Assembly (NCBI GenBank): GCA_021234155.1
Contig: JAJEKV010000035.1
Coordinates: 3,040,001 to 3,104,000 of the forward strand
Direction of reading: 5' to 3'
DNA length: 64,000 bases
From: Isoetes taiwanensis
Lineage: Eukaryota > Streptophyta > Lycopodiopsida > Isoetales > Isoetaceae
The position numbers and the translations under genes were made by a program. Positions 22,022-32,408 of this stretch are shown here, one piece after another. Every line of letters begins with the position of its first letter. Position 1 is the stretch's first letter. The notes beneath the pieces were generated by a model. That model did no database searches. It saw only the letters and a list, made by a program, of their open reading frames with translations, and was not told the DNA's origin.

Positions 22022-22642
22022 TGTGACACTCCCACAACATATACGGCACTCGGACGTATACATACGGGGACTTTCCCCTCCCATGGCAACCAACTCGCCA
22101 TGAGCAGGGCCCTCCGTCTAACTCGGACCATCTATAGAAAGATGCCCGGGTGAAGGACACAGAGGTGCCATTCAGCCCACGCCTTCAGTGGGGCTCCAAT
22201 GTCGCGGAAGCGTGCATACATGGTTAGCATACAGCATAATCATATCATAAATAACCACCACGAAGGGTGGCACGTCCATCTTCAATCAACCTGGGCACTC
22301 AGCAGCTCTTCCTCTTGGTTCGATTTGGGGTCCAAATGGGATAGGGATCCAATTTGATGCCCCAAGTTAGAATTCTCCTACTGGCCAATCGAATTTGGCC
22401 AGGTGGCACCTTCCTAATTAATCAATTATCCTAACTTAATTAACTTAATTGAGTTAATTAGATAATTCTTCCTTAATTATAGGTAATTATCCTTTAATCA
22501 ACCCCTTTGTTAATTTAGCATAGCTAAATTAATCCCTTTTAGGTCAACCCCCTAGGTTAACATACCCCATGGTGGCGTATCCCTACTTCGTGACGTGTCA
22601 GTATATTTATACGCATACCATATAAATACGTGGAACGTCACA
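22022..22642 (-). mobile_element. 5' LTR of a minus-strand LTR retrotransposon
   Basis: On the minus strand the 621-bp segment begins TGTGACGTTCC and ends GAGTGTCACA, so TGTGAC/GTCACA inverted termini bound it, followed by the primer-binding site. The first 50 bases contain a GTGACG...CGTCAC inverted pair. No partner LTR is seen in the window. It abuts the plus-strand chromovirus remnant at 22643. Confidence 0.75.
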
Positions 22643-24571
22643 TAGAGGGGGATGATCATGAGTTGCACCCAATCACCTATCATTCTCGAAAGTTCCAGGC
22701 TGCAGAAATCAACTATCCTATTTACGATAAGGAACTTTTGGCGATTGTTGACTCTTTTCCGGAGTGGCGATGATTTCTTGAGGGTTCTCCTCATAAGGTG
22801 ACTGTGTATACGGACCATCGCAATCTGGAGTATTTTTAGTCTGCTCGAGTTCTTAATCGTCATCAGGCTCGGTGGCATACATAGGTGCTATTCCGCTTTG
22901 ATTTCATCATCAAGTTTCGGTCTGGCACGCGTCAAGGGAAACTAGATGCTCTTTCTCGCAGATCTTATTTCGAACCTAAGGCAGGGGAGCCAGCATTTGA
23001 TCAACACTCACAAGTTATTCTAGGACCTGATCGTTTACAGCTCATGGCCATCACCTTGTTCGAGAGGCCTCATGATACATCCTTGTTGGAGTCTGTTCGA
23101 GCATCTCTTCCTTCTGATCCATTGGCGCATGACATAATATCAGCATCATCTTCCCGACAAATGAGGTTGGACTATGATCATTTTGAGGTTCGGGATGGAC
23201 TTATATTTCATGATGGATTCCTGTATATTCCGGATGGTGCCTATCGACTTCAAGTTCTACAGTCCTGTCATGATTCTCCTCTCGCCGGCCATTTTGGCAT
23301 TGCCAAAGCTCTGGAAGTTATTGCTCGAGGTTATTGGTGGCCAGGTCTCCCCCGCACTGTTGAGACTTTTGTACGCTCATGTGATATTTGTTGTCGTGCA
23401 AAAGCTCCCAAGCACTGCCCACATGGCCTGCTTCAGTCTTTACCAGTTCCAGCCAGTCCTTGGAAGAGTATTTCGGTGGATTTTATTGTCGAGCTTCCAT
23501 CCTCCCAGGGCCATGACGCCATCCTTGTTGTTGTTGACCGTTTTTTCTAAGATGGCACATTTCATTCCTTGCAGCACTTCTATCTCCAGTGAAGCTTCAA
23601 CAGTTCTCTTGCTTCGAGAGGTGGTTTGACTCCATGGTTTACCAGATAACATTATTAGTGATCGTGGCCCTCAGTTTGTTGCTAGCTTTTGGAAGCGTCT
23701 ATTGCAACTCTTGCATGTGGAACGTTCACTCTCTTCCGGACATCACCCAGAGACCAATGGGCAGGTGGAGCGCACTAATCAAACACTTGAGCAGTATTTG
23801 CGATGCTTCATTGATTATCAGCAGGATGACTGGGTTGATTGGCTACCGCTGGCAGAATTTGCTTACAATAATTCTGTCCATGCCTCCACAGGCCAGACTC
23901 CGTTCTTTATTAATTTCGGCATGTATCCCCGGTGGTCTTTCATTGCTCCTGGATATGACTCAGTCAATCCCAGTGCCGACGACAGGCTCGAAAAGCTCTG
24001 CATGCTCCAGGATGATCTTCAAGATCATCTCCTCTAGGCCCAAGCACGTTATCGTTATCATGCAGATCAGCACCGTCAGGACGCTCCTCATTTTGCAGTT
24101 GGTGATTTTGTTTGGCTCTTGCATCGGGATTTGCCGACAGCTCGCCCTTGTAACAAGCTCGACTATCGGTGCTTAGGTCCCTATCGAATCATTGAACGAG
24201 TTGGTGATGCTGCTTTCCGTCTTGAGCTTCCGCCATCAGTTCGGCTTCACCCAGTGTTCCATGTGTCTTTATTGGAACCCTATATGGCGAATCCATTTCC
24301 AGATCGAGTACCACCAGCCGAGATTGATAATCATGAGGAGTTCGAGGTTCGAGAGATTCTGGACTCCAAGTTTCTTCGTCGACGATTGTATTACTTTGTC
24401 GATTGGAAATGTTACTCGCCAAGTGATAGGACCTGGGAGCCTGCCGAGAATTTGACTAATGCGCCTGACAAAATTGCGGAGTTTCACCGACGTTACCCGA
24501 ACAAGTCAAGTTTGAGTACTACGGCCCCAGTTCCGAGGACTCGTCATCATCGTAGGAGGGAGATGATGTGA
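22643..24571 (+). pseudogene. Ty3/gypsy chromovirus pol remnant: RNase H, integrase, chromodomain
   Basis: The element is cut at its left end, inside RNase H ([30 protein letters not shown]). It continues through the zinc-binding integrase H2C2 (H...H...CDIC), the core with D (SVDFIVELP), D (ISDRGPQF) and E (GQVERTNQTLEQYL), and the LHPVFHVSLLEPY segment. It ends with a chromodomain (EFEVREILDSKF...YFVDWKCYSPSDRTWEPAENL). There are five in-frame stops: TGA 22771, TAG 22837, TAG 22882, TGA 23627 and TAG 24035. One extra T in the run at 23541-23546 shifts frame at VVDRF. Gag, protease and RT are missing. Chromodomain integrases direct insertion to heterochromatin. By my reading the integrase resembles the Tf1/sushi-like group as much as classical angiosperm lineages. 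Confidence 0.9.
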
Positions 24572-24965
24572 CGACCATACGAATATTCGTATCATACGAA
24601 CATTATGCTCGTATGTACAAAAGATGGTCGTCACACGGATGCAAAAGTGTAGTTGCACAAGACAGGATTTGAACTCGCAACCTTCCAGTTGCAAGTCACA
24701 CACCCTTGCCAAGTGCACCACCAATATTTGTTAAAGATATTCCTTCATGTCTTTCTCATATCTGGGACTATCTCCAGGAGGTTCTAGAATATTCTAGAAC
24801 CTAAATGCATGCGCGACACTTGGCGCGATCCCATCCATTGGAGTGACGCGATCCTGACCGTTGGCCTAGATATATAAGCACCTAGCAAATTCCCATAGTT
24901 CATAATGTAGGAATTGCAGAGAAGATAAGCCTTCCAACTCAAAGATTAGGCATGCATATTTAGAT
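24567..24965 (+). mobile_element. 3' LTR of the chromovirus (end approximate)
   Basis: TGTGACGACCATACG begins at 24567, overlapping the pol stop codon and preceded by a purine-rich tract (AGGAGGGAGATGA). The first 70 bases form a GTGACGACCAT...ATGGTCGTCAC inverted pair. A TATA-like TATATAAG lies at about 24870. The right end is placed where the sequence switches to a repeat shared with 33792 and 49321; no 5' LTR partner is present to confirm it. Confidence 0.55.
24655..24725 (-). repeat. tRNA-like (SINE-type) segment inside the LTR
   Basis: The minus strand reads TTGGCAAGGGTG, a Pol III A-box-like element, followed about 35 bases later by GAGTTCAAATCC, a good B-box match. Spacing and the GTTGC stem halves resemble a tRNA-derived SINE head. 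It lacks a proper acceptor stem and is not called as a functional tRNA. Confidence 0.4.
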
Positions 24966-25054
24966 CATGTCCATATTTAAAAATTCTTTCCTGGTGAAGA
25001 AACAGAAAAGGAAAAGACATGGAGGTATAGTATGTAGCTAGCACTTATACAGTG
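24966..25054 (+). repeat. Third copy of a DCAF4-locus intron segment
   Basis: About 85 bases containing CCATATTTAAAAATTCTTTC and GAAGAAACAGAAAAGGAAAA match 33792-33876 and 49321-49403 almost exactly. The matches stop abruptly on both sides. Confidence 0.7.
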
Positions 25055-26215
25055 ATGTGATGTTGCAGGATGAAAGGACTATTACTCAACATTTGCAAGT
25101 GCAAAAAAGCTAAAGATAATGAGGATGTGGAGCTAGAATCCTTTGAGGATAATAATGGTCAATTCAAACGAAAAAGAAAGTATACTCACACACATGGTAT
25201 TCCAAGAGAATCCACGGGAAAGAACAAAGAGGGTTATGCACTACAAGTTCCATTAAAAAGTTTAGGAAGGCAAGCTGCTGCAAAAATACTTGCACCAAGA
25301 AACTCACCAAGCATCATTTTGTGCGCTAAGAAAAGAATTTTATTTTCAAACATGCAATGCACGGGTTACAAAATTTTTTGATGTGCTGAGTGTGATTTAC
25401 ACATCACAAGGAGATTACAAAATAGTGCTCTATGGGCTGGAATTCTGTCAGGCTGGGTTGTGCATGGTTTTAGATGTCTGTCAGCCAACATCTTACAATT
25501 GAAAAAAAAAAATTTGAAGCCGATGGAAAGCAGTAGACATGGTAAGACGGGTTTCAAGTAACCCAGATTTGCCACATTGGCCACGAATGTGTAGTTGACA
25601 GATTTATTCAGGAGAATGCTAAAAGTATCCTCCATAGAAGCAAAAGAGGTAGAGATGATGTAAGAGAAAACGTATGCAAGCTTCCTTCCATTCTTAACAA
25701 GAAGGCTATACATAAAGAAGTGGGTCCAGTGGTTGAAGAGCTTACATGAGCAACTGTAGTCTTGAACTCTTTTTTATAGTATATGGAAAAAGGAATTTCC
25801 AGATGTTAGCATAGAAAAAAATACAGCCTTTTCTAAATGCAACATCTGCATTGTCATTAAGTAGAAACTGAAAAAACGCAAGATATAAGAGAGAGACGAA
25901 ATTTTGTAATTCATCGCCGGGCTCATATGCTAGAGCAACTTTCTTATGAAGTGCGTACTGGAGAGTATTGTCATACGGTCTTTTGAAAATCATCTATGTA
26001 TAATACATGATAAGGTGGATAAGGTGAAGATTATAGTGCCTAGAAGTCATTATCTAGCAAAATTGCTAGGGAGGGGTGATCACTTGAAGAGCAGCTTGAC
26101 GGATGCTTTGACTCATGGCATGGTGATTGCACCTACGGTCATTTTTCACTCGATTGAAAAGGCGATTCAATTTTTCACATAAATTTTCACATCTATTCAA
26201 TTTTGGATATTGTAT
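25055..26215. other. Mostly noncoding; unrecognised open frames
   Basis: A 103-codon basic plus-strand frame (25070-25381) and minus-strand frames at 25366-25713 and 25742-25993 are open. The minus-strand segments (for example FVSLLYLAFFQFLLNDNAD) look protein-like and might be two exons of one decayed gene, but I recognise no family and cannot fix splice sites. Confidence 0.3.
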
Positions 26216-26577
26216 AATTTGGAGTTGGTAGAAGAGGACAAGGTTTATCAACTTCAACAACTTGATGAAATTTGCAAAGATGCTTATCAGCTGGACACTA
26301 CTTACGAAAATCATGGCACGATGACAAAACTAAAACTAAAGTGTTCAAGGAAGGTGATTTCATTCTACTTTATGATTCCAAATATAGACATCATCCCAGC
26401 AAACTCAAACTTCGATGGTTAGAACCTCATAAGATTAAACAGGCAGTCCACCATGGTGTTTTTCAACTCGCCAAGTTGGATGGCACTCAACTTCCATCCT
26501 TGATTAATGAATTTTGTCTTAAACAATTTCATAAAGCTAAGAATCCTACTCTACCAACAGAACAAAACACAAAAATT
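26216..26577 (+). pseudogene. Ty3/gypsy integrase C-terminal fragment, frameshifted
   Basis: QLDEICKDAY in one frame is followed, after a shift near 26300, by KVFKEGDFILLYDSKYRHHP and SKLKLRWLEPHKIKQ in another. This is the conserved end of plant gypsy integrases (EIRKDAY, FKxGDxVLLYxS, PGKLxxRWxGP). The family differs from the chromovirus upstream, since no chromodomain follows. It is an isolated remnant; the rest of the element is not visible. Confidence 0.75.
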
Positions 26578-29499
26578 TGAGGCAACACGTCTATATTTAA
26601 AAAGTAAAGGAGTTTTTCTTCTATATCCTCGGGCCACCTATTACAAAATATATTCAAAATTAGCTGCAGCACAGACTCGAAAGATATGATATCCCTGTGC
26701 GAGATGCCAGCGGAGATGTGTCACTACATCCAGATAATCAGAATGGATTGGGGGCCTCCGCCGCCCCTTCTAACCACCCATTCATGGGTATACCACGGTT
26801 TTTTAGCTTTCAAAAGTCTAAATTATTCATCCGACAGGTTAGGCATTCCAAACAGTTGCTGGGCATAGTATTATGGAACTCCGTCGCATAGTATTATGGA
26901 CTGATAATCTCTTCCCTCCACTCTGCTTCACTCTTATATAGGCCACTGGTTTAACGCTCTGCCACGCTGGCAAAATTGCCATCATTCCACATGCCCCATC
27001 TTCATTCTTTCACGAATTTCCTCCTTAAAGCAAATACTCTTGGAGATTACAGTACTATGCACAAATCTCACCCCCTTTCACTATTTCACCGACTGGACAA
27101 GAGCTATTACGTCGATCTGTAACGGGTTATTGGGTAAGAAATAGCATAACTACTGACCTTATGATAGAATAGTAAATTAGACCTTAGGAAAGAATAACAA
27201 CATGGAAATTATAATTGTAGACGTCAATTTCCTAGGTAGCGAGTGGTGGAGCAAAGAAGTAAGGCTTCTCTCCAAAGATAGGGAAGATACTTGAGTAGAG
27301 ATTAGCATAAGATATTGATCCTAGAATAGAGAAGATATTCTGGCCATCCTAGACCTTTAAGTTTGAAATAGATTCAATATCTAGATATGTTCTTAGTGTT
27401 TTGATAAACGGCATAAATACTGCATATGCTTGATGACATTTTATGGATCATGATGTTTCTATGGAATGTGTGATCCTTTACTTGCAAGTTGGAATGCACT
27501 TGCAAAACATCTAAAGGTCAAAAGGAATGTAACTGCAAACTTTTTCAATTGAGTAGTCTCTAATTGTTGTGGCTTTCAAATATGTTTTGAATTCGACGAT
27601 GGTGATTTTTGTTTCTTCCCTTTCTCCAATCTATTTCTCCAATCTTTCATCTCTTATGTGGAATCTACATTAACCATTGGCTGCAACGTGATATTTTCGT
27701 TTTACAGCCCCAAAAAAAAGTTTTTCTGGGCAATTTTTTTCATGTTTTTAACACTTTCCGATGCTTTTTATCCGTTTTTTTCCTGTTTTTTCTTCATCTG
27801 GAATTTTCCGGTGGTGTTTTCCGGGAGGGGGTTGTAAACCGAAAGTCTTCCCGTGATAGTAGTTCCATCCCATTGGCTTTTATCAAAACATCTTCCTACC
27901 TCATCAAGGTATCATACTCGACTAAGAAGATCAACTATACAGGCATAGTATGCAGGGATCGATATGGTGAAGCATTGTAGTCAGTAAAACGAACACAATG
28001 TTCCAATAAGTCATGGACACAAGCAAGGTGGTGGATTGAATTTTTATATATGTCAAATTCGATTCAACTAGATAACAGAGTTTTGCCACTATTTATTGTA
28101 GACAACAGAGGAATCTGGGCAGACCACGCAGAGCAGCAATCATACTAAATGCATCACAATGCATTACATCACAAGAAACTGCGGCTTATGTCTCTTTGCT
28201 TCTGGTAGTTTAAAAACTTTGGTATATAATATAGTCACTGTTTAGCCATATAGCTTGGATCTGCAAGACAGTCTGAATAATTTTTGGACATTCATTGCCC
28301 ATTCTCTATTATCACGTATGTCCATTAGTACTCATAGATAGTCCATGTCACAAGCTCTTACTCCCTGCAGATTAAAGGCCGCAATGCATGAGATGTATGC
28401 TGTATTATGGCTAGATGGTTGCATCATAAAAGAGCTTCCTTACAAGTTGCATTACTTAGACTGTCCAAGGGGTGCGCTAAGTAGTACGCTTAATATGTCG
28501 GACTTCCAGCATGCAGCCATCTCCAACGACAGTCTATACTAGAGAATCCATAAGCTTGTGAGGGGCTGTCAATTAACTTCTATGCGCTGCCTATGCACTC
28601 TGTTCTAATAAATCGCCCAGAAACATTTGTAACAAAATATCAATAATTATCAAATAATAACAAAAGGAATCAAAGCTTACAGCCAAGGACATTTACCATA
28701 TTCTAGTTGCAGAGCAAGAATGGACAGGCCTCAAAACATGCAAAACAAGGTCACCGCATTATATTAAAAATTATACAACAATCCCTATAGATGCTTTCAA
28801 GTTGCATCAGTTTCGAGATGGAAAAAGTATTGGACAAGATGGCACCCAAGCTCCGCACTAGGATCCAGATCATTCCTCTTGGCTAGAATGCATATTCAGA
28901 TAGCACCATGATCAGATTATCAGAAGCGTAAATCATACAACTGAATAGCATGTAACAGACGAATGGTATGACGATAAGTTATCCTACTCTAGATAAATTT
29001 TCAAGGTAGGAGGACACCTGGCAGCAAACAAATGGCTATGAAGACTGGACCTGGTAGATGATTTTTTCCCTATTGAAATTTTGTCTGGAAATGATTTCTT
29101 TGACAATTCCACAAGCATCTAGAAAACGAAATTAATATTATACATGGACTGCTGTACTGTTCTCTTACTTTATCATTCTACTGCATGCTAATTTCATGCA
29201 AAGTGTACAATCGTCACAAATTGGCACAACAAAACCACTGTGTGCAACATATACAAGCTGAAGCAGAAGTTAAATGGAAAAAATGAATGCCATGAAAAAG
29301 TTGTACAAATTAATATTGCAAACCTGGCAGACATTTACATGCTTATACACAGCATGACAAATGATGTGCATATACTGCATGGGTTTCTCAAAGTAATAAT
29401 GCACTATGATACGCACCTGTCATTTGCTTAATGTTGATGTTGCGATTATATATCTCATGACCTCTTGCTGGATCTTCTCCATAAGAATTCAGGGACTTG
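26578..29499. other. About 2.9 kb with no recognised gene
   Basis: AT-rich sequence with scattered short frames on both strands. The frame at 27609-27980 is Phe/Leu-rich and crosses homopolymer runs; it is not convincing. No repeat array, LTR or tRNA was seen. Confidence 0.5.
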
Positions 29500-29812
29500 A
29501 GATATCTTACTCCTATGTCCACTCTGCTCCCAATTAAACATATTGACAACTCCAAACATCATATGTGCATTTGTGTCTGCCATGCTACGGATTATATTTG
29601 CCGCTCTATTCACATCATTAAGAGTAAGATCAGATCCTCCTGTAATGTTGTAAGCAATTCCTGGCCAACTTAGCTACAATCTCTACTGCACTTCCTGCAT
29701 TTGACATAAATGCCTTCACATTTGCAAAATCCAAATTCACTAGTCCTGGCACAGTAATTATATCTTGCACTCCTTTAGGGTTTATAAGAGAAATCCATCC
29801 ATGGCTTGTTAC
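29500..29812 (-). pseudogene. ftsZ: Plastid-division FtsZ fragment, frameshifted
   Basis: On the minus strand the sequence reads GVQDIITVPGLVNLDFANVK, AFMSNAGSA, and then, after a jump near 29660, GIAYNITGGSDLTLNDVNRA and MADTNAHMMFGVV. These are the consecutive late segments of FtsZ's GTPase/C-terminal domain (VPGLVNxDFADVRxxMxxAG ... NITGGxDLTLxEVxxAA). About 35 residues between them, normally including the MGxG segment, are missing or replaced. No GTP-binding N-terminus is found nearby. This is a nuclear host-gene remnant or a captured fragment. Confidence 0.8.
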
Positions 29813-29933
29813 CTGCCTCTTCAGCCTCGCTTAAGAGTTCCAGACTGGCCTTGCTTAGGGCACATTCCCATTACTCGGCATAGATTGTGACGGTACCATA
29901 GCTTGGCAGCCATGGGCAGCTACTAACAAAACT

Positions 29934-30127
29934 GCACCATAAACATAGTTTAGATGCAATGCGAACCAGTTATGTATATATGCCTAAAGACTAGGGATAA
30001 CAGAGAGATCCGCTTACCAATAGACATCCACAGACAAGGCACCATAAACATAGTTTAAGATGCAGTGCAAACCAGTTATATATGCCTAAAGACTTAGGCA
30101 ATAACCAATAGACATCATCCGCTTACA
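29934..30127. repeat. 105-bp tandem duplication
   Basis: GCACCATAAACATAGTTT begins at 29934 and again at about 30038. Both copies run through ACCAGTTAT...GCCTAAAGACT and CAATAGACATC. Confidence 0.7.
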
Positions 30128-30168
30128 GTCGTTTTGCCAAAAATGGATGCCTCCTTGCTCTTCGTGTT

Positions 30169-30744
30169 TTGCCCAAAAAAAGGTTATCTTGGGGAGGACC
30201 TTTTTTCAGGGGTCCTTTTCCTGAGCCTTTTAAGCTCACGCAAGAGATCATACCATTCAAAGCATTAAAGAAGAAAGGGCCTCCAAATTCATCAAGCTCG
30301 CCAGATATGGCCGACCAGCTGCCTACACTCGACCTAATCAGCCTCATAGACAAGATCAATCTGCCATCTGCTCCAGACAAGATCAATCTGCCATCTGCTC
30401 CAGATCCTCAAATTGCTACCCCAAGTCAAAGTCAAGCTTTTGAGGGTCCACGTCTGACCCTTGACTCCCAAAGTCTTCCGATCCCACCAGTTCCCTTTGA
30501 AGATTGTTGCTGTTATTACGACGGTATCTATGAAGTTTCTTCTTTATCTCTTCTCCAAAAATTGGAAATTCCATATCGGCCCCAAAGGGAAGTAATGAAC
30601 CAAACTCCCATATTGGATTTGAATTTGGATTTGAAAATGTGGTTTGCTAAGCATGATGCAGATTTGCCTCAAACTTCACAAGAGATATGGTTTGCTAACC
30701 ATAATGTAGATTCGACTCAAACTTTAGGGGGGCAAAGGCATTAA
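30169..30744 (+). CDS. Hypothetical proline-rich ORF spanning an insertion
   Basis: The frame of 191 codons starts inside a roughly 340-bp sequence (30156-30497) that is absent from copy B at 45901. It includes a direct 27-bp duplication (DKINLPSAPDKINLPSAPD). Its second half (from FEDCCCYYDGIYEV) lies antisense to the methyltransferase-like reading of copy B. The coding status is doubtful; no homologue is recognised. Confidence 0.25.
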   Translation: MPKKRLSWGGPFFRGPFPEPFKLTQEIIPFKALKKKGPPNSSSSPDMADQLPTLDLISLIDKINLPSAPDKINLPSAPDPQIATPSQSQAFEGPRLTLDSQSLPIPPVPFEDCCCYYDGIYEVSSLSLLQKLEIPYRPQREVMNQTPILDLNLDLKMWFAKHDADLPQTSQEIWFANHNVDSTQTLGGQRH

Positions 30745-32408
30745 AATTGCAAGCAATCATGAAGGTGAAGGACCAACCTCAACTAGTAAATCACATTCTG
30801 TCAAAAACTCTCAAAAGGAAAGAGATTAAAAGGGGAAATTTTGGGCAAAATATATAGCACACATAACTTTAAAAGTTTACATGTACATAGTGTATCTAAT
30901 ATATGCCCAATTTGGTGGGTTATCAAAACATTTTTACCCATTGTTTGTGTCCCAGAAATTTATATATACTTTTCCATACAACTTTAATGCATAAATGATA
31001 AAAAGTTAAAGGGCAAAAGGTGTTATAACTACAGTTTTAGTTAATCTATTTTGGCTAGATTCGTAGTTCTAAGTTCTGGATGCTATGAATTAGAGTTTTA
31101 GTTTGTGTATCTTGCAAAGTTCTTGATCTTGGATCAACATATCAAAAAACAAGATGGGGATACTGGCAATTGTGCTTGTACAATCTAGTATAGTGGGGAG
31201 TTTTAATTTGACTAGGGTGCCCGACAACATAGGATTAAGTGTTCTAGAAGTGTTTTAGTTGATGCATTTGCACTTTGGTACGTAATCCATCAATCTAGAA
31301 TTGTATTCTTGGATTGTATCCTCTTGGACTGCTCATTAATTGAGGGATCACTATTTACATGCGTTCATTGTTGGTGCTTCTTCTCATGTTCTCTGAATTG
31401 TTCTGTCTTGGTCTAGCTTGTCCTGATTGATAATTCCTTTCATCCGTCGCCTTGAAGAATGGAAGTCCTTTTTTTAATCGGACGTAATCTCCTCATGGCA
31501 TTCATTCCCTAGTACATTTGGCCTTTGAAAGGTAACATTAAAGGTAAAAAGTGGGTTTATTATGGATAACTTGATTTAAGCTTGCTGATTATGTTCATCT
31601 TGCTCATCTAGCTGTTTACCTAGCCACTCATAAGAGGGCAAAAATACCACTTATGGACACATCATTTGGCTGTGTAGTAGATTATTAATTCTAAGTTGAC
31701 TTGTTATGTTAAGCATGGTATCTTGGTGAAGTGGCCCATTTATGCTTTCATGTCCTTATTTATGCTTCCATAACTTATATCACTTCATTCTTGCCAGTCC
31801 ACCTTCAGTATCTCATCATTACCACATTCGATTTTTGGGTACAAGAATAGCCTAACATAATGATGTGATTTTAGGGGATCAATGAAGAAGCAAACAACTG
31901 AAATGTTCCCTTGCATTTACCCCGAGTGAACTTTATTATACATTGGCCCAAAAAATGGCAAGTATACATTTAATTATTGCTATTCGTATGTCGGCTCATA
32001 CATATCAATCTTCCTAAAACAAAGGGCATCCTCCTAAAAACTGTCACACTGGTTAACAAGAGCATCCTACTGGTTAACAAACTCCATTCCACCTGCAAAT
32101 GAAAGATAAAACCTTATTTTAATAATATGAGAAACTGGTCTTAAATAAGAACATAAGATTAGATGCACAAAAATGGAAACTAGATACTGATACTTGAGTA
32201 TATAGAGATCAAACTTGGCTTCAGATAGTAGCACATGTCAGGTGGCAGCACCATGCATTAGAAAAAGCCCATAACGTGACCCAACCCATAGACTCCATAC
32301 GTGGTCATCCTCATAGCAGAACTCTCTAATGGCCCCATTCCTTCCATCTGTACCCAAAACCACAAAGCTTAATATAAAGATATGCCATTGGTGAAGTGAA
32401 AATGAATA
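30745..32408. other. Noncoding part of copy A
   Basis: No gene is recognised. It is about 95 percent identical by eye to 46150-47658 and 48780-48907. 32274/32275 is the empty site for the LINE fragment found in copy B. Confidence 0.6.

Noticed and set aside
15241-22642. Endogenous giant-virus insertion (because of the histone fold and unknown ORFs)
   Set aside because: No capsid, polymerase or packaging ATPase is visible; introns and the retroelement context favour plant mobile elements.
18805-24571. Alternative genetic code or programmed readthrough of TAG/TGA
   Set aside because: Frameshifts and truncations in the same ORFs, and stops of both types, fit decay better. Nearby host-like exons also do not use these codons as sense.
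24655-24725. Functional tRNA gene on the minus strand
   Set aside because: Pol III boxes are present but a paired acceptor stem and a normal anticodon arm are not.
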